Of a stretch of DNA of 26,676 bases, positions 6,816 through 13,519 are shown piece by piece. This DNA comes from JBKPIY01 sp046730475 (lineage in GTDB: Bacteria > Actinomycetota > Thermoleophilia > Solirubrobacterales > 70-9). The notes below the pieces were generated by a model. The model worked only from the letters and a program-made list of their open reading frames with translations. It had not been told where the DNA came from and made no database searches. The position numbers and the translations under genes were made by a program. The first letter of the stretch is position 1. Each line of letters begins with the position of its first letter. Where the stretch lies: NCBI GenBank assembly GCA_046730475.1, contig JBKPIY010000021.1, positions 1 to 26,676 on the forward strand. Reading direction: 5' to 3'.

Positions 6816-8053
6816 ATGGCCGAGACCGCCGCCTCGCCGCCTGACCCCGCCTCGATGATGCGCAGCAGGCGGTTCCTCGCGCTGCTCGTCCTCGCGGCGG
6901 TGGTGGGTGTCGCCGCCTCCCTCGCCGCATGGGGCTTCCTCGAGTTGGCGTTCCATATGCAGAGGGGTGTTCATCGACATCCCAAAGGACCTTGGCTACG
7001 ACAGCGCTCCCCTCTGGTGGTCCCTTCCCATTCTCGCGATCGCCGGCGTGATCGCCGCGTTCGCGATCGTCCGCCTTCCGGGTCGCGGGGGTCACATTCC
7101 CGCCGAGGGCCTCAATGCCGCGCCCACCCAGCCCGTCGAGGTGCCAGGGGTGATCCTCGCGGGCCTCGCGTCGATCGGTCTCGGGCTCGTCCCGGGCCCG
7201 GAGGCCCCCCTGATCGCGATCGGCGGGGGCCTGGGGCTGCTGGCCGTGCAATTGCTCCAAAGGGATGCGCCACCAGAGGTGGGCGCCGTCATCGCGGCAT
7301 CGGCGATGTTCTCGGCGCTCGCCTTCCTGTTCGGCTCGCCCATCATCGCGGCGGTGATCCTGATCGAAGCGGGGGGGCTGGGTGGATCCATGCTGCCCCT
7401 GGTGCTGGTCCCGGGCCTGCTGGCCTCCGGCATCGGGTCGCTGGTCTGGATCGGGATGGGATCGTGGACCGGGCTGAGCACCTCCGATATCTCGATCAGC
7501 GCCCTGCAGCTGCCGGCCTTTGCCCGTCCGGACGCCGCCGACCTCGGCTGGACGATCCTGCTGGCGGCCACGGTGGCCGTCGGCGCCGTCGCGATCTTCC
7601 GGCTCGGGCGAGAAACCCAGCGCGTCGCGGGATCGCGCCCGTTCCTCGTCCTCCCCGCGATCGGGATCGCGGGCTTGCCTACGGCCTCTCGCTCGGCAGC
7701 TTCCGGGGCGGTCCGGTGTTCCCGGCCTTCTTCCTCGGCGCAGCCGGGGGCTTGATGGCCGCCCAGCTCCCTGGGTTCTCCCTCACGCCGGCGGTGGCCG
7801 TGGGCATCGGGGCCGCGGTGACGTCCGTGCTCAGGCTGCCGTTGGCCGGGGCCGTGCTCGGCGTGCTGCTCACGTCCACGGCCGGCGTGGGTGCGGGGCC
7901 TCTGATCATCGTCGGCGTTGTCGTCGCGTATCTCATGACCCTGGCCTTGTCCCCGCGCCCCAGCTCTGAGGCCGCCAAGGCGAGGGCGCGAAGGCTGCTG
8001 CGGCGGCGGAGCCGACGACCCCAGCGCTGCCAAGTGAGGGCGCTTGCGTCTAG
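6816..8053 (+). pseudogene. CLC-type voltage-gated chloride channel/antiporter, frameshifted with internal deletion
   Basis: Pieces in different frames add up to a CLC protein. Piece one starts at ATG 6816 (MAETAASPPDP, then FLALLVLAAVVGVAASLAAW). Piece two, after a shift in GGGG near 6966, runs VFIDIPKDLGYDSAPLWW, LPGRGGHIPAEGLNAAPTQP, GLVPGPEAPLIAIGGGLG (the GxEGP-like anion-binding loop) and SAMFSALAFLFGSPIIAAVI. Piece three, after a break near 7672, runs LAYGLSLGSFRGGPVFPAFF and TPAVAVGIGAAVTSVLRLPL. Another shift near 7978 would give a natural end at TAG 8051-8053. Between pieces two and three the helices that should connect IAGLA to KGLAYG are missing, about 40 residues, so this is more than a simple indel. 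The last ~25 residues are alanine/proline-rich. Family call is strong; integrity is not. Confidence 0.85.
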
Positions 8054-8120
8054 CGAAATCACCGTGTTTGGGGAGGCGCGTATCTGCCTTCGGACCGACG
8101 GACGCCGGCGGGGTTGCTCC

Positions 8121-8609
8121 TCAGCCCGCTCCTCGCTCCAGGCGGCCAAGATCCGCCTTGATGGAGTCGAGCCGCCGGTTCAACTCCTCGAGCCCCTGCA
8201 TTATCGGATCATCCTCGGCCGCCTCGCGGTCAGCCCGCGCCCGAGTCACGAAGACGCTGGTGATCACGCCGGTTACCACCGCGTACAGCGACAGGCCCCC
8301 GAGCATCAGGACGGAGGCGATCACCTTCCCGGCGGTCTGGGCCGGAACGATGTCGCCGTACCCGACCGTGGTGACGGTCTGGATCGCCCACCACATGGCA
8401 AGCCAGACGTTGTCGAAGGTCTCGGGGTCGATCAGATGCTCGACCACGCCGAAGACCACGATCCCGGCGCCCCAGGACACGACGATCACGGACGCGGCGT
8501 AGCGCGGGCGCAGGCCCTTTCGCTCAACGCGCTTCTCCACCCGTCGGCGGAACCGACCCGGCGGCGCCCGCTTCTCCATCTCGTGGTGTTTCGCCACCCC
8601 GCTGGACAC
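8121..8609 (-). CDS. Two-TM potassium channel (Kv/KcsA-type pore)
   Basis: A 162-residue protein with one hydrophobic helix (YAASVIVVSWGAGIVVFGVV), a pore helix and selectivity filter TVTTVGYGDIVP at residues about 78-89, and a second helix (AGKVIASVLMLGGLSLYAVVTGV). This is the signature of K+-selective channels. A cytoplasmic coiled-coil-like tail (IMQGLEELNRRLDSIKADLG) follows and may drive tetramerisation. The start is uncertain: GTG 8609 overlaps its own AGGAG, GTG 8597 has AGGAG at good distance, and ATG 8579 has none; 8597 is biologically the most attractive, but the longest frame is given. It is convergent with the CLC gene and divergent from the gene at 8630, with only 20 bp between starts, so promoters must overlap the coding regions. 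Confidence 0.88.
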   Translation of the reverse strand: MSSGVAKHHEMEKRAPPGRFRRRVEKRVERKGLRPRYAASVIVVSWGAGIVVFGVVEHLIDPETFDNVWLAMWWAIQTVTTVGYGDIVPAQTAGKVIASVLMLGGLSLYAVVTGVITSVFVTRARADREAAEDDPIMQGLEELNRRLDSIKADLGRLERGAG

Positions 8610-8629
8610 TCCTGTCGCCGCGGTGCAGC

Positions 8630-10615
8630 ATGACGTTGCCGGCGTACGGTGCGGGCGCGGGATGGCAGCCGGCGAAGCCGCGGCTGCGCCCTCTCCGGCT
8701 GGTGGTCTCGTGGGCGGTTGCCGCCGCCTCGGTGTACATCGCCGCCGCCCTCGTGCCCGGTGTGAGTCTCGACGAAGCTGGCGGAGCGTTCCTCGTCGCC
8801 GCGCTGATCGCGGTGCTCAACGCGGTTCTCCCTCCGCTGGTCGCCGCGCTGCGGCTGCCGCTCACGCTTGTGTTTGGCTTCGTGCTCCTGCTGCTCGTCG
8901 ACGCGGCCGCATTGAAGCTGTCAAGCGACGCGCTTCCGGACTTCATCAGCGTCGACTCCTTCGGGGACGCGCTCCTGGCGGCGCTGGTGATCGCCGCCGT
9001 CTCGATCGTGCTCCAAGTCCTGACCGGCGCGGACGACGACGACGAGTACACGCTGCGGGTGGTCCAGCGGGTTGCGCGCCGCCAAGGGCAGCAGGCGCGC
9101 ACCGACCTGCCGGGGATCATCTTCCTCGAGATCGACGGGCTCGCGCTGCCGGTCCTGCGCGACGCGATGCGCGACGGAAGCGCGCCGACGATGGCGCGGT
9201 GGATTGCGGAGGGCGGCTACCACCTCGCCGAATGGGAGCCCGACCTCTCATCGCAGACCGGCGCCAGCCAGGCCGGAATCCTGCTCGGATCGAACGAGGA
9301 CATCCCGGCCTTCCGGTGGGTGGACAAGGAGGCCGGCACGCTCGTCGCCTGCTCGGCGCCCGACGACTGCGCCGAGATCGAGCGGCGACACTCGAGCGGC
9401 GCCGGGCTGCTCGTCGACGGCGGGGCGAGTCGTGGCAACCTGCTCTCCGGGGAGGCCGACGAGGTGATCCTCACAGTCAGCCGCATGGAGGCGGAGAAGA
9501 GGGCGAACCCGGGCTACCGGGCCTTCTTCGCCAACGGCTTCAACGTCACCCGGGCGCTCGTTCTGTTCGGGTGGGAGGTGATGCTCGAGTGGACGGCCGC
9601 GATCCGTTCGGCCCGGCGTGACGTGCGCCCCCGCGGCCACCGCGGCGGGATCTATCCGTTCCTGCGGGCCACCATGTGCGTGATCGTCCGCGACCTGATC
9701 GTGTACGGCGTCCTCACGGACATGATGCGGGGGCGCCCCGCCGTCTACGCCACCTTCTCGAGCTACGACGAGGTCGCCCACCACTCCGGTCTCCAGCGGG
9801 CGGACACGATGGAGGCCCTGCGCAAGCTCGACCAGCAGTTCGGCCGGATCGAGCGGGCGCGGGCATACGCGCCCCGCCCGTACGAGATCGTGGTGCTCTC
9901 CGACCACGGTCAGACCCAGGGCGCGACCTTCAAGCAGCGCAACGGCTACGGCCTGGAGCAGCTCGTCGAGCGCTCGCTGACGAGCGGGGAGGTGACCGGG
10001 TTCGCGGGGGGCGACGAGCAGCGCGCAATGGTCGGGCATGCCGCCACCGAGGCGACCGGCCGGACGAAGGCAAAGCGCCCGAAGAACGACGTCTCGGATC
10101 GAGAGGTCGTCGTCCTCGGCTCCGGCAACCTCGGGCTCGTCTATCTGATGGAGGAGAAGCGCCGGTTCACCCTCGAGGAGATCGACGAGCGCCACCCGAA
10201 TCTGATCCCGGCTCTGCGCGAGCACCCGCACATCGGCTGGCTTCTCATCCGCTCCGCGGAGCACGGACCGGTGGCGCTCGGCGCAAGGGGCGCCCACTAT
10301 CTGGCGAATGGGCGCATCGAGGGCGAGGACCCGCTCGCTCGGTACTCGCCGACCGCGCCGCGCCACCTGCTGCGCACCGACGGCTTCCCGCACGTCGCCG
10401 ACATCATGGTCGGGAGCTTCTACGACCCCGAGCTCGACGAGGGCTGCGCCTTCGAGGAGCTGATCTCCTTCCACGGCGGCCTCGGGGGCCCCCAGACGCG
10501 CCCCTTCATCCTCTATCCCGAGCGCCTGCCGCTCCCCGACGAGCCGATCGTGGGCGCCGCCGCCGTCCACGAGATCCTCTCCGGGTGGCGGGGCGGACTC
10601 GAGGGCCGCGGCTAG
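8630..10615 (+). CDS. Fusion of holin-4-like membrane domain and alkaline phosphatase-superfamily phosphodiesterase
   Basis: A 661-residue protein. Residues about 20-125 hold four hydrophobic segments (including LVVSWAVAAASVYIAAALVP, LVAALIAVLNAVLPPLVAAL and LVFGFVLLLLVDAAALKL) of the Phage_holin_4_2/mycobacterial membrane type. An acidic linker (DDDDE) leads to a type I phosphodiesterase/alkaline phosphatase-superfamily domain: EIDGLALPVL at about 166-175, nucleophile block SSQTGASQAG at about 207-216, SSYDEVAHHSG near 378-388, SDHGQTQG at about 423-430 and SFHGGLGG near the end, together providing the expected Asp/Thr/Asp/His metal ligands. It is likely to be membrane-anchored and to hydrolyse a phosphodiester or phospholipid-type substrate; the substrate cannot be read from sequence. 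ATG 8630 lacks a clear ribosome binding site. The frame is fully intact, in contrast to its neighbours. Confidence 0.85.
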   Translation: MTLPAYGAGAGWQPAKPRLRPLRLVVSWAVAAASVYIAAALVPGVSLDEAGGAFLVAALIAVLNAVLPPLVAALRLPLTLVFGFVLLLLVDAAALKLSSDALPDFISVDSFGDALLAALVIAAVSIVLQVLTGADDDDEYTLRVVQRVARRQGQQARTDLPGIIFLEIDGLALPVLRDAMRDGSAPTMARWIAEGGYHLAEWEPDLSSQTGASQAGILLGSNEDIPAFRWVDKEAGTLVACSAPDDCAEIERRHSSGAGLLVDGGASRGNLLSGEADEVILTVSRMEAEKRANPGYRAFFANGFNVTRALVLFGWEVMLEWTAAIRSARRDVRPRGHRGGIYPFLRATMCVIVRDLIVYGVLTDMMRGRPAVYATFSSYDEVAHHSGLQRADTMEALRKLDQQFGRIERARAYAPRPYEIVVLSDHGQTQGATFKQRNGYGLEQLVERSLTSGEVTGFAGGDEQRAMVGHAATEATGRTKAKRPKNDVSDREVVVLGSGNLGLVYLMEEKRRFTLEEIDERHPNLIPALREHPHIGWLLIRSAEHGPVALGARGAHYLANGRIEGEDPLARYSPTAPRHLLRTDGFPHVADIMVGSFYDPELDEGCAFEELISFHGGLGGPQTRPFILYPERLPLPDEPIVGAAAVHEILSGWRGGLEGRG

Positions 10616-10639
10616 CGCCGCCGACCGCAGCGTCCCGCC

Positions 10640-10900
10640 CGTTACCGCAGCATCAGCCCGGCCTGGGACGCCAATCTCCGCGAGCTCAGCGACCACATCG
10701 AATCGCCCCTGTTCCTCGCCCATATTCGTGCCGCGATCGGGAGCGCCGTTCAGCAGACCAACAGCCATCCCTTCCGCCATGGGCGCTGGCTGTTCGTCCA
10801 CAACGGGATGATCAACGGCTTTCGCTCCCTCCACCGCGACCTGCTGCTCGCGGTCGACCAGTCGCTGTTCGACGGCATCGCGGGCTCCACGGACTCCGAG
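10640..10900 (+). pseudogene. Class II glutamine amidotransferase (EgtC-like) remnant
   Basis: An 87-codon stretch reads like the middle of a class II glutamine amidotransferase: RYRSISPAWDANLRELSDHI, ESPLFLAHIRAAIGSAVQQT, NSHPFRHGRWLFVHNGMING and DQSLFDGIAGSTDSE. These match the family's AHxRxxTG, QQTNCHPF, WxFxHNG and GSTDSE blocks. The first ~50 residues, including the catalytic Cys2 (MCR) start, are absent, and homology stops abruptly at TDSE (10900). The expected continuation (xLFxLALTxGL) is found instead on the opposite strand immediately after (10901-10936). It is therefore non-functional as seen. The space from 10901 to about 11038 holds no other recognisable gene. Confidence 0.75.
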
Positions 10901-10936
10901 CAGCCCCAGGATGAGCGCCAGCTGAAACAGGAGCGC
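10901..10936 (-). other. Inverted continuation of the glutamine amidotransferase fragment
   Basis: The reverse complement of these 36 bases reads ALLFQLALILGL, which is what class II glutamine amidotransferases have directly after GSTDSE (typically xLFxLALTFGL). On the forward strand this position follows TDSE exactly. The simplest reading is a short inversion at this point. Chance similarity to a generic hydrophobic helix is the main alternative. Confidence 0.4.
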
Positions 10937-11038
10937 CCCGCGAACGGCAGCGCCGGACAGAGCCGGCGTGCACGAGATGCGGGTCGGCGAGGCCTTGGTC
11001 GCATCAGCGGCATGGCGGGCCTCACTACGAAGCTCCCC

Positions 11039-11372
11039 CTGGGGCAGCGATAGCCCCAGGGCGAGCGTGATCTCGGGCGCCGCCGCGACGACCCGAGGGC
11101 CGCCCACCTGCGGGACCACCGCGCGGAGAACCCCGAGATGTCCTCGGGGCTGACCCCGACCTCGACCGCACTGGCAACCTGCCACGCGTAGGACGCGGGC
11201 GGGGCGTCGAGCGCGATCAAGGCCGCGATCTTGACCAGCGCGAACGTTTTTCATCTAGTCCGGTCGCCGCGCAATACTCCTCCCGCAGGCCGAGGGCCCC
11301 CTCCAGGGTCTCGAGCTTTCCCGCCGAGATTCCCGCCAGGGCTTCGTGGGTGCTTGCTTCAACCTCTGCCAT
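11039..11372 (-). pseudogene. Carboxymuconolactone decarboxylase-like (AhpD fold) protein, frameshifted
   Basis: The ATG at 11372 has a good ribosome binding site (AGGGAG, immediately upstream on the minus strand). The protein begins MAEVEASTHEALAGISAGKL, then EEYCAATGLDEK; after a one-base loss in TTTTT at 11247-11251 the next frame gives FALVKIAALIALDAPPASYA and VASAVEVGVSPEDI, and after a second shift near 11136 GVLRAVVPQVGGPRVVAAAP and EITLALGLSLPQ. This matches the CMD/AhpD-like family of about 110 residues, here of the actinobacterial type with LDAPPASY. No clear stop is found after SLPQ because the third frame stays open far to the left, so the 3' end is set by the end of homology. Members range from decarboxylases to peroxidases; the CxxC motif of true AhpD is not visible. 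Confidence 0.75.
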
Positions 11373-11544
11373 TTGAGCTCCCTTCCTCGCCCTGGGGGGT
11401 CCTTCCTGGTTCTTCTTGATTCCTCCTGGTGAATGGCCGCCTGGGCCGGGTCGGTCCCATCGCCCCATCGCCCGATTCAGATTCAGGCAGTCGTCAATCG
11501 CTCGGCGGCGCAAGACCACCGTACGGGCCGCCTCCCCGGCAGCA

Positions 11545-11563
11545 CATCGCCCGAACAGGGTGA
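11545..11563 (-). promoter_or_regulatory. Shared 19-nt motif, copy upstream of the decarboxylase-like gene
   Basis: On the minus strand this reads TCACCCTGTTCGGGCGATG and fits the consensus TCAYCCTSWTCGKRYGAYG. It lies 172 bp upstream of the ATG at 11372 and points towards it. A second copy on the plus strand begins 16 bp away, so the two diverge. The 11373-11641 gap holds no gene. Confidence 0.5.
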
Positions 11564-11579
11564 TTTAGGGGCTCAGGTT

Positions 11580-11598
11580 TCATCCTGATCGTGTGATG
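11580..11598 (+). promoter_or_regulatory. Shared 19-nt motif, copy upstream of the cation:proton antiporter
   Basis: TCATCCTGATCGTGTGATG fits the shared consensus. It ends 43 bp before the GTG at 11642 and has the same orientation as the gene. Its outer ends, CATC and GATG, are inverted repeats of each other. Confidence 0.55.
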
Positions 11599-11614
11599 GC
11601 GCCCCTCCGGGCGC
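11599..11614 (+). repeat. Short GC-rich hairpin just downstream of the motif
   Basis: GCGCCC (11599-11604) pairs with GGGCGC (11609-11614) around a CTCC loop. It starts one base after the 19-nt motif and would fall near the 5' end of the antiporter transcript. No T tract follows, so it is not a typical terminator. Confidence 0.3.
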
Positions 11615-11641
11615 ACCATACGATGGGCATGGGGCTGACGC

Positions 11642-13435
11642 GTGCTCTCGACGAACGACCTTCTCACCGGCCTCGGACTCGTGATCGTGCTGGCGATCGC
11701 GTCGCGGTTGCTGGCGGACCGCGTGGGGTTGCCGGCCATCGTCATCCTGCTTCCGGTCGGGTTCGTCGCCGGCATCGTCACCGACGACGTGCACCCCGAC
11801 AACCTCTTCGGTGCAACCTTCACGCCGCTGGTCGACCTTGGGGTCGGTCTGATCCTGTTCGAGGCGGGTTTACGCCTGCGCTTTCAACAGCTCCGCGGCG
11901 GGATCCGGAGGGTCGTGCTCGGGCTGATCTCGGTTGGAGCGCTCTTGACCCTGGCCGGCGTGACAGCCGCGGTGAAGCTCATCTTCGGGCTCAGTTGGGG
12001 GGTCTCATCGGTGCTGGGCGCGATCCTCGTCGTCTCGGGTCCGACGGTGGTGCTGCCGCTGCTGGCATTCGTGCGTCCATCGGAGCGGGTGCGGTCGGTT
12101 CTGAAATGGGAGGGGACGTTGATCGACCCGATCGGAGCACTGCTCGGGGTGATCGCGTTCAACGCGGTCCTCCAGGGGGCCGCCGGGGATCGATCTTTCC
12201 ATCCCGGCGAGATGGCGCTGAGCCTCGGCGTGGGAGTGGCTGTTGGACTCGCTGGGGCGGCGCTGCTTTGGCTGCTGCTTCGAACCCTGCAGCGCTCCGC
12301 CCCTGGGCACGCCATCGGCGCGGCGCTGATGATCGTTGCCGGCGCCGTTGTCGGGGCCGATCTGCTGCGGGAGGATTCGGGCTTCGTCGCCGCGGCTGTG
12401 ATGGGGATGGCGATTGCGAACCAGCAACAGCTCGACGTGTCGCGGATCCTCGAGTTCCACGGGACGCTCGTGAGCCTGCTGATCGGGATGCTCTTCGTGC
12501 TCATCTCGGCGTCCGTGGAGCCGTCCCAGGTGAGCGCCGTCCTTGCGGAGGGCCTCGGTTTGATCGCGGTGATGGTGTTCGTCATCCGGCCGCTGGTCGT
12601 CGCGCTCGCGGCGTGGAGGTCGCCGCTCAGCTTGCGCGAGCGAGCCTTCGTCGCGTGGATGGCGCCTCGCGGAATCGTCGCAGCAGCGACGGCCTCAGCG
12701 TTCGGGCTGTCCTTGACGCAGGCCGGCGTGAGCCGAGCCGATCAGATCCTGCCGATCGCGTTCGTGGTGATCTTCGGCACCGTCGTCCTCTACGGGCTCA
12801 CGGCTGGGCCGATGGCACGGCTTCTCGGGGTGGCTGGCGCGGGAGCGCCGGTGATCCTGGTCGTCGGCGGCCACGCCTGGGCGCGGACGATCGCCCAGGC
12901 TCTCAAGGCGGCCGGCCTGAGGGTGCGACTGTGGACCGGCAGCCGGGACGAGCGGGCAGCGGCCCGCGAGGCGGGACTCGAAGCCGGCAGGGTCCCCCTC
13001 GGGGTCGACGTCGAGAGCCGCGAGGCTGAGCTCGAGGAGGTAAGCGACGCGCTGCTCTTGACCGAGAGCGACGACTTCAACGCCCTGGCTGCCTTCGAGC
13101 TGCGCCAGGAGCTCGGGACTGGCCGCGTGTACCGGCTCCCCCCCGCCGAGGGCGAGCTCGAGCCTGGGCCCGCATATGCCGAGGGCGCCCTCCTGTTTGC
13201 GAAGGACCTCACCTTCGGTGAGGTGACCCGGCGCTTTGAGGCCGGTGCTCACCTCGTCGAGCTACCACGGGATCGGGGATCGGATCACCTGACTGTTGCG
13301 GATGGACTGACTCCGCTGTTCCTGGTCACAGGCGACGGAAGTTTGCGAATCGCCACCGCTGGCTCGAGGCTCGACACAAACCCCGGCGACAGGGTCATCT
13401 GCCTCGCGGAGGGATCGTTCTCAAGTTCACCCTGA
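11642..13435 (+). CDS. Cation:proton antiporter (CPA family) with TrkA-like C-terminal domains
   Basis: A 597-residue protein. The first ~400 residues form about 12 hydrophobic helices typical of Na+/H+ and K+/H+ exchangers, with LVDLGVGLILFEAGLRLRF, LVVSGPTVVLPLLAFVRPSE, and LIDPIGALLGVIAFN carrying the conserved acidic exchange-site Asp, and APRGIVAAATASAFGLSL, a CPA1 hallmark. Residues about 405-590 form a cytosolic nucleotide-binding (TrkA-N/RCK) unit starting PVILVVGGHAWARTIAQALK, with TESDDFNALAAFELRQELG, followed by a TrkA-C-like segment ending in GDRVICLAEG. This suggests a K+ or Na+ exchanger gated by nucleotide or redox state. The start is GTG 11642, because MLSTNDLL matches the family's usual N-terminus; the ribosome binding site is weak. 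The stop overlaps a 19-nt motif that precedes the zwf operon. Confidence 0.9.
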   Translation: MLSTNDLLTGLGLVIVLAIASRLLADRVGLPAIVILLPVGFVAGIVTDDVHPDNLFGATFTPLVDLGVGLILFEAGLRLRFQQLRGGIRRVVLGLISVGALLTLAGVTAAVKLIFGLSWGVSSVLGAILVVSGPTVVLPLLAFVRPSERVRSVLKWEGTLIDPIGALLGVIAFNAVLQGAAGDRSFHPGEMALSLGVGVAVGLAGAALLWLLLRTLQRSAPGHAIGAALMIVAGAVVGADLLREDSGFVAAAVMGMAIANQQQLDVSRILEFHGTLVSLLIGMLFVLISASVEPSQVSAVLAEGLGLIAVMVFVIRPLVVALAAWRSPLSLRERAFVAWMAPRGIVAAATASAFGLSLTQAGVSRADQILPIAFVVIFGTVVLYGLTAGPMARLLGVAGAGAPVILVVGGHAWARTIAQALKAAGLRVRLWTGSRDERAAAREAGLEAGRVPLGVDVESREAELEEVSDALLLTESDDFNALAAFELRQELGTGRVYRLPPAEGELEPGPAYAEGALLFAKDLTFGEVTRRFEAGAHLVELPRDRGSDHLTVADGLTPLFLVTGDGSLRIATAGSRLDTNPGDRVICLAEGSFSSSP

Positions 13436-13445
13436 TCGTATGATG
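13427..13445 (+). promoter_or_regulatory. Shared 19-nt motif, copy upstream of the zwf operon
   Basis: TCACCCTGATCGTATGATG fits the shared consensus and differs from the antiporter copy at only two positions. It ends 74 bp before the zwf ATG and overlaps the antiporter stop codon (13433-13435). It includes TATGAT, which resembles a -10 hexamer, but no clear -35 sits at the right distance. Confidence 0.55.
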
Positions 13446-13482
13446 CGCGAGCGCCACCTCGATTGGAGGATCTGCGCAGCGC

Positions 13483-13503
13483 AGTCCACCCCCAGTCCAC
13501 CCC
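13483..13503 (+). repeat. Tandem AGTCCACCCC repeat before the zwf ribosome binding site
   Basis: AGTCCACCCCC (13483-13493) is followed directly by AGTCCACCCC (13494-13503). The repeat lies in the 5' leader of zwf just before GGGAG (13507-13511). It may be a small slippage duplication or a binding site. Confidence 0.4.
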
Positions 13504-13519
13504 AGACGGGAGTTGAGTG

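Noticed and set aside
8054..8633. Extension of the CLC frame to 8633
   Set aside because: This part is the antisense of the potassium channel gene. A one-base shift near 7978 gives a natural end at 8053 instead.
9248..11254. Long open frame of 668 codons on the minus strand
   Set aside because: It is mostly the antisense of the alkaline phosphatase-like gene in GC-rich DNA, with biased composition and no recognisable domain. Only its first part, the CMD-like segment, is real coding sequence.
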